A stretch of DNA of 64,000 nucleotides from Chitinophaga sp. GbtcB8 (lineage in GTDB: Bacteria > Bacteroidota > Bacteroidia > Chitinophagales > Chitinophagaceae): assembly GCF_019091455.1 (NCBI RefSeq), contig NZ_JAGXJN010000007.1, forward strand, positions 62,001 through 126,000, read 5' to 3'. Of the stretch, positions 44,073 through 50,924 are shown piece by piece. Position 1 is the stretch's first letter. Each line of letters begins with the position of its first letter. The notes beneath the pieces were generated by a model. It had not been told where the DNA came from and did no database searches. It was given only the letters and a program-made list of their open reading frames with translations. The translations under genes were made by a program, and so were the position numbers.

Positions 44073-45143
44073 TTATCCAAAAAATGTTCCTCCCTCCTGC
44101 CGTGCTTTCAGGTGCGCTTTGGCCAGGAGTGAGCGTTTGCCTTCAGGGCTGTAGTCGAGATGCGAGGTGCCATCTTCCAGCGTAAAATCAAACCCCAGCT
44201 GTTTAGTGACTATCTTCAGATCATCCACATGCAGCTGCGTGGTAAATTCTTTGCCGGTATGCGGACACACGGCCATACCTTTTTTCTTCCCTTCCTGTTT
44301 ATAAATATGCGCGCCTATTTGTGCAGGCCGCTGTATAATATGAAAGAACTTGCCGAAGGGGATCCATACCAGGAAAAGGATTACGGAAATGGCATGGGTC
44401 ACCGACATAAAATCGTACGCAATGCCTTTCATAAATGCGTAGCTGAAATTCAGCCCCAATCCTGTAACGGCTATAAAGATGAGCAGGATGAGCGGCAGCA
44501 GATCGCCTTCAAAAGTTTGGGAAGCGATGAGGCCTGCATTGGTGAGCCTTCTTACAAGAAATATAACTGCGCCGGCAATTACCAGCCAGGAGCACCAGGT
44601 GAGGGCATGGAAAATTAAAAATGCCAGTACAGATCCCAGCTCAAAGCTCATCACTTTAAAACCGAAAAAATTAGCGTTATATAATTTGATGGCGCCAGGG
44701 TCCAGTGCGGTAACGGGGTCCAGCGTAAAGTTGATCCATCCCAGCGTAAGCGGAATGGTGATGGCAAAAGCTGCCAGGCAACCTATAGCCAGCATAAAAT
44801 GGGCCAGCCACCGTTTTTTGCCCCTGGGGTAAATGAAGCGCTGGAACAGGAGATTTTTTATGGAATCTATCAGCAGCGTATATACGTGTACGAAAAATCT
44901 GCCGGTAAAGATCAGCTGCCAGGTACGCCTGAAATACATGCGGGTGGGCGGTCTTTGCAGCCATACACAATAACGGTAAATGACGCCGAACACGGCAAAG
45001 AGGGTACCAAATAAATAAGCAATTAATGCGGGGTCAAAATTCTGCAGCTTCCTGGACCCATAAAATGAGATCACCACACAAACAAGCGTAACAACAATTG
45101 CAATAAAGGCTGCTTTTTTATTGAGAGAAAAACGCATGGGCAC
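44073..45143 (-). CDS. Polytopic membrane subunit of the redox module (NarI/DsrM-like)
   Basis: 356 residues with about seven hydrophobic helices (for example 13-33, 40-60, 113-136, 171-200, 217-238 and 246-268) and histidines within or next to helices ([31 protein letters not shown]) that could bind heme b. The C-terminal 80 residues are soluble, with a CPHTGKEF motif that looks like a remnant Fe-S or zinc site and a TKQLGFDF segment. The gene starts 33 bases after the TDT transporter stop and is followed by the catalytic subunit. It probably links the cytosolic Mo subunit to quinones. Family assignment is tentative. Confidence 0.7.
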   Translation of the reverse strand: MPMRFSLNKKAAFIAIVVTLVCVVISFYGSRKLQNFDPALIAYLFGTLFAVFGVIYRYCVWLQRPPTRMYFRRTWQLIFTGRFFVHVYTLLIDSIKNLLFQRFIYPRGKKRWLAHFMLAIGCLAAFAITIPLTLGWINFTLDPVTALDPGAIKLYNANFFGFKVMSFELGSVLAFLIFHALTWCSWLVIAGAVIFLVRRLTNAGLIASQTFEGDLLPLILLIFIAVTGLGLNFSYAFMKGIAYDFMSVTHAISVILFLVWIPFGKFFHIIQRPAQIGAHIYKQEGKKKGMAVCPHTGKEFTTQLHVDDLKIVTKQLGFDFTLEDGTSHLDYSPEGKRSLLAKAHLKARQEGGTFFG

Positions 45144-45176
45144 CTTTTTATGGTTATCCGGAAGAAAACAATGACA

Positions 45177-46232
45177 CTATCTTTTCTTCGCTGATGCAAG
45201 GTCAATAAACAAACCGATCAAAACAATGACCCAGGTCAGTAAAGCTAATATAACAAATAATGCCGAAATGGGTTTAAGGAAAGTAAACCCTGTTATGCCT
45301 GCATAGGTGTAAGTACATACGCCGTACATGCCAAGGGGAAACACCATGGACCAGTACTGGGGATCATACTTTAACGGTACCCGGGCTATAAAATGGCGGT
45401 AGGCAAACATCAGGAACAGTAAAGGGATCCACCAGCTGGCAAAAGCCCAGAAGAACATCGTGAACGACTGTATGAAACCTGCCCACTCTTTTAATGCTTC
45501 ATGTACACGGGCATACGCTACCAGGCGGGAACCTGCAAGCGTGATGATGGCTACGGCTCCCATGTTGATCCAGTATGGAGGTGTAAGCGTTTCTGCTTTC
45601 ATGCTGAAAAAAAGCCAACGGTAAAGGATCAGGCCGATGAGCACAAAATAAAACATGCCGCCTGTCATATATGAACACAGCGAGATAAATGCGATCAGCC
45701 AATGATAGGAGCTGCTGTTGGCAATAATAGCGCCCAAAACAGCCACCGATTCTGTAGCAACCACTATCAGCAGCCAGGCGCCGCTAATGCTTTGCTGCAG
45801 CGCAGGTTTGGGCTCTTTGAGGATATTGACCAGGAAAAAAGTGTAAAGGATCAGCGCCCAGAGTATAAACCCGGCTATCCATAATACCAGCGCTATATCC
45901 ATACGGCCGGTAATAATGGCTACCTGGCTTCCCAGCACATTATTACCGGCTACCAGTGTCAGGAAGGTTACTCCCCTGGCGGAATGATGAAGATCATTCC
46001 ATACGATCAGGGGGTATTTTATAATGCGCAGGATAAGAATGATCCAGAGCAGCCCGTAAAAAAATACATTCAGGCCCAGGAAAAGATGGGCCAACCAGGT
46101 ATACTGCCACAGGAACATACCAATGGATACAATACCTGTGGCCATTACCAGGGCAAAATAACCGGGAAAGAAATTTTCCAGGGAAGTGGCCATAACCGGC
46201 TGACCAGGATGTGCGAGTGAGGCTTGCGGCAT
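45177..46232 (-). CDS. TDT-family (TehA/SLAC1-like) transporter
   Basis: 351 residues with ten predicted transmembrane helices, starting with FFPGYFALVMATGIVSIG, the usual opening of the tellurite-resistance/dicarboxylate transporter family. Family members export or conduct anions such as nitrate, chloride, sulfite or dicarboxylates. It lies 18 bases downstream of the KirBac gene and 33 bases upstream of the molybdenum redox module, so movement of that enzyme's anionic substrate or product is plausible. Confidence 0.88.
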   Translation of the reverse strand: MPQASLAHPGQPVMATSLENFFPGYFALVMATGIVSIGMFLWQYTWLAHLFLGLNVFFYGLLWIILILRIIKYPLIVWNDLHHSARGVTFLTLVAGNNVLGSQVAIITGRMDIALVLWIAGFILWALILYTFFLVNILKEPKPALQQSISGAWLLIVVATESVAVLGAIIANSSSYHWLIAFISLCSYMTGGMFYFVLIGLILYRWLFFSMKAETLTPPYWINMGAVAIITLAGSRLVAYARVHEALKEWAGFIQSFTMFFWAFASWWIPLLFLMFAYRHFIARVPLKYDPQYWSMVFPLGMYGVCTYTYAGITGFTFLKPISALFVILALLTWVIVLIGLFIDLASAKKR

Positions 46233-46250
46233 GATGAGGGTTTTATATAA

Positions 46251-47234
46251 CTAAGACCGTTCAATGGGGCTGAACGGCGTTGCTACGGTAACATCCACCT
46301 CTTTGGATTCACTAAGCTTATGCAGCTCCAGGATAGTGCTGTTGCCGGTTTCCCGGTACATGGGCACAAAGCGGCGGTTAAAGTGGATCTCTTCGTACGT
46401 ATAAGAAGTGCGCTTTAATACAAAGTTGGAGAACACATCATCAAAGGCGCGGATGAGCACATAAATTTCTACGTCAGCGGCTTTCAGATCATCCTGGTTT
46501 AATCCCTGCAAAGGACTGTTCTCATCTATAGGATGCACTACCGTCCAGTTCATGGGCAGGTTCTGGATCTTGCTGCGTTCCAGGGGCAGATCATAGAACT
46601 GGTATGCGGTTTTACCATTTTCCGTTACCAGCAAAGCAGTGGTCACCTTTACCTCTACATCCGTAAGCGTATGATTATTTTTATAGGATGCAAAACGGAA
46701 CATGAGCCCCGTCTTATCCTGGTAGGGCGCTATCACTGCATAATCACTAAACATGAGGAAAGCTTTGGGCTTGGAAAAACGACCGTAGATCAAACCTGTA
46801 AATACCGCCAGGTACAGGAAACCGTTCAATGCTTCCAGGGAGGCTACCAGGTTGGCGCCGTCTCCAACAGGGTTTACACGGCCATAACCTACTGTGGTAA
46901 AGGTTTCTGTGCTGAAGAAATAGATCTCTTTGAATACCTGCCACCTGCTATGCCCCATCATCCCTACAAATTCATGTGCGCCCAATGCCAGGTAAATGAG
47001 CGTGTAGATGAGGTTAATGGAAAAAAAGAACAGCAGGATGGCGCAAAAGAATTTCAGCGGGGACAGGTTGAGCATGAAGTGGTAAAGGCTCATGCGCTCC
47101 CAGTAAGGACGGCCTTCTTTGCGCAGGTTAAAGGTGCCATCCTTGTTCACAAAACGTCCTACAGAACCGCTGGAGCTGCTGCCAAAACCAGTATCGTTGT
47201 TTATTTTGGAAAATGGGTTGATGCGGAGTGCCAT
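46251..47234 (-). CDS. Inward-rectifier potassium channel (KirBac type)
   Basis: 327 residues. Outer helix at about 60-83 (LKFFCAILLFFFSINLIYTLIYL), pore helix and selectivity filter T114-V115-G116-Y117-G118, inner helix at about 128-150 (LVASLEALNGFLYLAVFTGLIYG), followed by the beta-rich cytoplasmic IRK domain (FSKPKAFLMFSDYAVIAPYQ to the end). This matches KirBac channels in length and layout. It starts 29 bases after the DoxX gene stop and ends 18 bases before the TDT transporter, all on one strand, so it may be read from the bufferin-like operon or form a new unit with the transporter. Confidence 0.95.
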   Translation of the reverse strand: MALRINPFSKINNDTGFGSSSSGSVGRFVNKDGTFNLRKEGRPYWERMSLYHFMLNLSPLKFFCAILLFFFSINLIYTLIYLALGAHEFVGMMGHSRWQVFKEIYFFSTETFTTVGYGRVNPVGDGANLVASLEALNGFLYLAVFTGLIYGRFSKPKAFLMFSDYAVIAPYQDKTGLMFRFASYKNNHTLTDVEVKVTTALLVTENGKTAYQFYDLPLERSKIQNLPMNWTVVHPIDENSPLQGLNQDDLKAADVEIYVLIRAFDDVFSNFVLKRTSYTYEEIHFNRRFVPMYRETGNSTILELHKLSESKEVDVTVATPFSPIERS

Positions 47235-47263
47235 ACAGGAAATTTGTATAGCAAAACTAAGGG

Positions 47264-47707
47264 TTAGTTTCTATATTTTCTACGCAGCCGTTCATCCATA
47301 CTCACACTGCCTGGTCCCATAATAAACAAGGTAAACAGCATCAGGAAATAATACAGCGGGATCTCAAAACCATTATCACCCGCGCTGAAACCATTGGGCC
47401 AGTGTACTGCAAAAATTGCTACCAGCACTACGATCATTAGCGGAATGGTAATAAGGCGGGTGGCAAGGCCCAGGGTAAGCAATACTACCCCTGCGGCTTC
47501 TGTAGTAGCGGCCAGGTAGGCGCTTAACGTGGGCATGGGAAAGTGCATGCTGCCAAACCATTCTGCAATGGCATTAATATCGGACCATTTCATTTTGGCA
47601 GGTGTATAAAAACCGTAGGCCAGTATGAGCCGTAATAACAATAAGGGTACTGACCTGGCTTTTTCCAGGGATGCCGCCGTGCCGGCGTAGGATGATAAGA
47701 TGCTCAT
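47264..47707 (-). CDS. DoxX-family membrane protein of the bufferin-like locus (HvfD/GigD-like)
   Basis: 147 residues with four hydrophobic helices (about 20-34, 61-84, 89-107 and 115-138) in the DoxX arrangement: VPLLLLRLILAYGFYTPAKMKW, WFGSMHFPMPTLSAYLAATTE, LTLGLATRLITIPL, PLYYFLMLFTLFIMGPGSVS. Its ATG shares one base with the TAA of the DUF2063 gene (TAATG), so translation is coupled. DoxX proteins are the usual fourth member of DUF692/DUF2063 clusters (HvfD, GigD/GigT). They are thought to help place or energise the system in the inner membrane, but their biochemical role is not established. Confidence 0.9.
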   Translation of the reverse strand: MSILSSYAGTAASLEKARSVPLLLLRLILAYGFYTPAKMKWSDINAIAEWFGSMHFPMPTLSAYLAATTEAAGVVLLTLGLATRLITIPLMIVVLVAIFAVHWPNGFSAGDNGFEIPLYYFLMLFTLFIMGPGSVSMDERLRRKYRN

Positions 47708-48465
47708 TAGTGTTTGCTTTTAAATCCGATGATCAGCCGGTTATCCAGCGATTGTGTGATGAAAGCATGCGCCGCAGCCTGTATCTCCGGGCTAAGCTGC
47801 AGCTGCCAGGCGGCGCAGCATTGGCGGATCAGGGCATCCATGGTTTGCGGGCCTTCCTGTAATATTTCCAGCATGGCTACCAGCGCCGGCGAAAGATTTA
47901 TGAAATTCACCTCCCCGCTGTCCGGCTTTCGGAATAATACCAGGAAATAACCGCCTTTATCAGCCGGCGTGAGCTGTTTAGCCGTTTTCAGGTGAACGGG
48001 GTATTGGAATTGCTGTAAATGATGTTCGGGATTCAGGACTAATTCATCTGTTGAAATATCGCCTATGGTGGTGTAAGCGGCCGGCCGGTCTTCCATCATA
48101 AACAGCTCCACTTCCAGCCATTCCAGCCAAAGCAGCTCTAACAGGAACGGGTATTTGTTTTTAAGCTTATGTTCTTTGGGCGATAAATATTCGAATAACT
48201 CCTTGGGCATGTACCATACCTGCGGCGACTGGCAGGGATGATTGGAAAAAAATTCCTGCACCAGCGCATTCCACTCTCTTGTTGTAAGCAAATGATGTGT
48301 GAGCGGGTAGGCTGATTGCAACATATCATCTACCACGTTGTACACCAGGCGGCGGTACTGCGTTACATGCTGCTCCCGCACACCGGGAATAGCGCTGTAC
48401 TTACCGGTGCGGCAATAATCTGCCAGGGCCGACTGGTGCTGGTGGGTAGTTTCAGGCAGTTGCAT
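47707..48465 (-). CDS. DUF2063 partner protein (HvfC/BufC/GigC-like)
   Basis: 252 residues. The N-terminal half is the helical DUF2063 domain (LADYCRTGKYSAIPGVREQHVTQYRRLVYNVVDDMLQSAYP) with NHPCQSPQVWYMPKELFEYL near residue 77. The C-terminal half is beta-rich (FQYPVHLKTAKQL, GYFLVLFRKPDSGEVNFINLSP) and ends in a winged-helix-like part. HvfC/BufC proteins bind the leader of the precursor peptide and present it to the DUF692 enzyme. The gene overlaps the end of the DUF692 gene by 14 bases and the start of the DoxX gene by one base, so the three are one translational unit. Confidence 0.9.
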   Translation of the reverse strand: MQLPETTHQHQSALADYCRTGKYSAIPGVREQHVTQYRRLVYNVVDDMLQSAYPLTHHLLTTREWNALVQEFFSNHPCQSPQVWYMPKELFEYLSPKEHKLKNKYPFLLELLWLEWLEVELFMMEDRPAAYTTIGDISTDELVLNPEHHLQQFQYPVHLKTAKQLTPADKGGYFLVLFRKPDSGEVNFINLSPALVAMLEILQEGPQTMDALIRQCCAAWQLQLSPEIQAAAHAFITQSLDNRLIIGFKSKH

Positions 48466-49282
48466 AACGCGGGTTTTTCAGGTGCACATTTTTGATCTGC
48501 TGCAGGCGGTTGATCTCCTGCTGCAGCTCATCCAGCTCAGGGATATTAAAATCCCTTTCCAGCAGCACGGGAACGTCACGGTCCAGGCGCTGGATGGTAT
48601 AGGCAAACAGGTCGTATACCGGGTCTATGATAGCTTCTCCGTGGGTATCAATGATCAGATCGTCCGATACTTTTTCATGGCCGGCCATATGAATGTAAGC
48701 TACTTTATCCATGGGCAGCTGGTCTATGAATGCTTTGGCATCGTACTGATGGTTAAAGCCGTTTACATATACATTGTTCACATCCAGCAGCAGGTTACAG
48801 CCTGCTTCTTCCAGTATGGCATTAATGAAAGCGATCTCTGTAAGCTCCGGTGCTACCGGTGTGTAATAGCTTACGATCTCAATGGCGATCTTCCTTTCCA
48901 GGAAATCCTGCACCTGCCGGATACGGCGGCTTACATGACGCACGGCTTCCGCTGTGAACGGAATAGGCAGCAGGTCATATAAATGCGCGTTATCACATTT
49001 AGAGTAGCTGAGGTGTTCGGAATAGATCTGCGCATTGGTATCCCGCAGGAAGGTTTTTACCTTTTGCAGGAAGTTCAGGTCCAGCTCGTCGGGGCTGCCT
49101 ACAGAAAGTGAAAGGCCGTGTGTGTACAGCGGATATTTTTCCAGCGCCTGGTTAAACAGTTTTTTCCAGTAACCGCCCACCCCTATCCAGTTTTCCGGCG
49201 CTACTTCAATGAAGGCCGGGTTGAATGAAGGGCTTTGCAACAGCGTGGTTGCAAAATCTTTTCTGAAACCAATTCCAACCAT
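48452..49282 (-). CDS. DUF692 multinuclear iron oxidase (MNIO; HvfB/BufB-like)
   Basis: 276 residues with a TIM-barrel DUF692 fold. Likely iron ligands and active-site residues are in place: H55 (HGLSLS), E89-H90 (SEHLSY), E135 (AIEI), D167 with N169-N170 (LLLDVNNVYVNGFNH), H198 and H202 (IHMAGH), D212/H214/E216 (DTHGEAI) and E242 (LLERDF). MNIO enzymes such as MbnB, HvfB and BufB use mixed-valent iron and O2 to turn peptidyl cysteines into oxazolone/thioamide or thiooxazole groups. The expected substrate is the GKCG-repeat precursor encoded just upstream. Between the two genes lie a long hairpin and an intrinsic terminator. It overlaps the DUF2063 gene. Confidence 0.93.
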   Translation of the reverse strand: MVGIGFRKDFATTLLQSPSFNPAFIEVAPENWIGVGGYWKKLFNQALEKYPLYTHGLSLSVGSPDELDLNFLQKVKTFLRDTNAQIYSEHLSYSKCDNAHLYDLLPIPFTAEAVRHVSRRIRQVQDFLERKIAIEIVSYYTPVAPELTEIAFINAILEEAGCNLLLDVNNVYVNGFNHQYDAKAFIDQLPMDKVAYIHMAGHEKVSDDLIIDTHGEAIIDPVYDLFAYTIQRLDRDVPVLLERDFNIPELDELQQEINRLQQIKNVHLKNPRYATA

Positions 49283-49303
49283 GGTACGATAAGTATTACG
49301 TGT

Positions 49304-49334
49304 AAAAAAAGTTGGCAGTAAGGTGTGTTACTGC
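49304..49334 (-). terminator. Intrinsic terminator between precursor and DUF692 genes
   Basis: On the minus strand GCAGTAA (49334-49328) pairs with TTACTGC (49321-49315) around a 6-nt loop; after CAAC come seven T residues (49310-49304). It ends 21 bases before the DUF692 start. Because the enzyme genes have no other obvious promoter, this is more likely a partial terminator that lowers their expression relative to the precursor. Confidence 0.7.
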
Positions 49335-49373
49335 GTAGTGCTTTTTACGGACTACCTTTTAATAGTGGCAATC

Positions 49374-49422
49374 GTTAGTTGGCGGTGGGCAGTAGTGGCG
49401 ACTACTGCCCACTGCAACTAAC
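49374..49422 (-). promoter_or_regulatory. Long stem-loop downstream of the precursor gene
   Basis: GTGGGCAGTAGT (49385-49396) pairs perfectly with ACTACTGCCCAC (49401-49412) around GGCG. The stem extends by a G-T pair, two more pairs, a bulge and seven pairs (GTTAGTT/AACTAAC), about 22 pairs in total. Further partial repeats (GTTGGCAGT, ACTGCCAAC) fill 49425-49480. It lies 62 bases after the precursor stop and could stabilise the precursor mRNA 3' end. Confidence 0.7.
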
Positions 49423-49484
49423 TTTAACAACTGGCAGTTAACAACTTTAAGGACTGCACACTGCCAACTAACAACTGCCTGTTA

Positions 49485-49820
49485 TTACCTGGCTGCCGGT
49501 TTTACTTTGGTGGAGTCGGCCTTCATCTTTTTCTTACCACCTTTTTTATCACCGCATTTGCCTTCGCCGCACTTACCATCTTTTCCGCATTTTCCATCTT
49601 TACCTTTTTTCATGGAAGCGGAATCTTTCTTTTCGCCACAGGCCAGCTCCAGGGTACGGGCATGGCTGGCACCGTCCATCAGGCGGGTTCTTACGGCTTC
49701 GCCGGTACCCAGGTTGTTGAAGCTAAACAGGTCTGCAGCATTTGCCTGCAGGTTTGCAGTAGCCAATAAGGCGCCGGCCAGCAGAGAGCCGGTTAACAGA
49801 ACTTTCTTTTTGTTCTCCAT
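49485..49820 (-). CDS. Bufferin/HvfA-like RiPP precursor with three GKCG motifs
   Basis: 111 residues. Residues 1-29 form a signal peptide (KKVLLTGSLLAGALLATANLQ, then ANA-A), and 30-60 are a leader-like region (LFSFNNLGTGEAVRTRLMDG). The core is lysine-rich with cysteines at 61, 78, 84 and 89; the last three sit in D75-GKCG, D81-GKCG and E86-GKCG, the motif that DUF692 enzymes modify in HvfA- and BufA-type precursors. It ends in a lysine-rich tail. The modified peptide is expected to bind copper or a similar soft metal in the periplasm. The DUF692, DUF2063 and DoxX genes follow, and an ECF sigma/anti-sigma pair precedes it. Start at the ATG at 49820; the 85-base gap upstream could carry its own promoter. 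Confidence 0.88.
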   Translation of the reverse strand: MENKKKVLLTGSLLAGALLATANLQANAADLFSFNNLGTGEAVRTRLMDGASHARTLELACGEKKDSASMKKGKDGKCGKDGKCGEGKCGDKKGGKKKMKADSTKVKPAAR

Positions 49821-49905
49821 TGTTGTCAGTTTTTATATGTGATTAGAATTTTTGCACGTATAGCCGGTATATTTACACCAACCTGACACTGTAACCAACA
49901 AATTC

Positions 49906-50181
49906 TTAATTCTTTTCCAGGCGGTTTGTGATCTTTTCTTTCAGTGCGGCCTGCTCCTCTTCTTTGGGTGCTTGAGGATGTTCATGCTCGTGATGCAGCT
50001 CCGTCAGGATCCGATGCAACAGCCGGCTGTGTTTTTGATACCGGTGACACATGCCACAGAGACCGGTATGCAGGAACAGCCGTAATTTCTCTAACGCGGA
50101 CAATTTAAAGTAAATGTCCTTTTCAATCATTTCCGTAGCAATCGTACAGGGAAGAAATATTTTTTTTAACACTCTTTTCAT
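49906..50181 (-). CDS. Zinc-finger (ZAS-type) anti-sigma factor
   Basis: 91 residues, soluble. Cysteine C12 followed by TIATEMIEK and the H38-xxx-C42-xx-C45 motif (FLHTGLCGMCHRYQKHS) match the zinc-binding anti-sigma core that holds ECF factors, and whose metal or thiol state controls release. The C-terminus (HHEHEHPQAPKEEEQ) is rich in His and Glu and could add metal binding. It lacks a membrane helix. It lies 7 bases after the sigma gene and 85 bases before the RiPP precursor, so it most likely senses metal or redox stress and controls the bufferin-like genes. Confidence 0.85.
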   Translation of the reverse strand: MKRVLKKIFLPCTIATEMIEKDIYFKLSALEKLRLFLHTGLCGMCHRYQKHSRLLHRILTELHHEHEHPQAPKEEEQAALKEKITNRLEKN

Positions 50182-50188
50182 GCCCCAT

Positions 50189-50770
50189 CTACTTTTTAAA
50201 CCAGTTATTCTCCAGACAATTTCTCAGGTGCAGCTTAGCGCGGTGCATGATCTGCCAGAAATTAGACGGTGTTATCTGAAGATCCTGACAAATATCCTTC
50301 CCTTCTTTTTCTTCCAGGTATTTTAATTTTACCGCTGCCAGCCAGTTGCCGGGCAGCAGATGCATACAGTGCTGCAGAATTTTCCGGAAATCCGGGTTGT
50401 CCAGGATATGCGTATCCGTAGTATTCCAGGTTTGCGGACGGCGTTCTTTGCGCCACTCATCCTCCTCATCAAAGAAGAAAGATAAGCCGCCCTCTGTTTC
50501 GTTAACAACCGGATGGCGGAATTGTTGACGGAAATGATCGCTGATCTTATTATTCAGGATAGAAAAGAGCCAGGTTTTAGGCTGACTTTCCTGTTTAAAC
50601 TTATCGAATGACTGTAACGCGGCCAGGAACGTATCCTGTACCAGATCTTCTGCCAGCGCCTTGTCGGTAGTTTTATGATAGGCCCAGGCGTACATTCCGT
50701 TTGTGTACAACTGTACCCATTCGCGGATGATAGCATGATGACCGGTTACTGCTCCTTTAGCTGCGCTCAT
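50189..50770 (-). CDS. ECF RNA polymerase sigma factor of the bufferin-like locus
   Basis: 193 residues from the ATG at 50770 (MSAAKGAVTGHH); a TTG at 50791 is possible but unlikely. Sigma2 includes WVQLYTNGMYAWAYHKTTDKALAEDLVQDTFLAAL and the melting region KTWLFSILNNKISDHFRQQ. An acidic/aromatic linker (FFFDEEDEWRKERR) and a DTHILDNPDFRKIL segment precede sigma4 (LPGNWLAAVKLKYLEEKEGKDI, helix-turn-helix LQITPSNFWQIMHRAKLHLRNCL). This long linker and the cysteine near the end are typical of ECF factors paired with small zinc-finger anti-sigma proteins. Divergent from the HAD-ATPase gene across 154 bases. Confidence 0.9.
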   Translation of the reverse strand: MSAAKGAVTGHHAIIREWVQLYTNGMYAWAYHKTTDKALAEDLVQDTFLAALQSFDKFKQESQPKTWLFSILNNKISDHFRQQFRHPVVNETEGGLSFFFDEEDEWRKERRPQTWNTTDTHILDNPDFRKILQHCMHLLPGNWLAAVKLKYLEEKEGKDICQDLQITPSNFWQIMHRAKLHLRNCLENNWFKK

Positions 50771-50924
50771 AAACAAAGTGTAGGTAAACAAAAATAGGGA
50801 TATTCATAACATTCTAATGAGCCGGTCATCCAATTTATGCTGATTTTTACAAATATTTAAGAACTGCCCCTTTACTCCCCACATTTAGCTTATCCAGTGG
50901 CATAATTACTGCTCTTAAGCTGTT

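Noticed and set aside
49485..49820. Simple low-complexity lysine protein
   Set aside because: The evenly placed GKCG motifs, signal peptide and DUF692/DUF2063 neighbours make a RiPP precursor the better reading.
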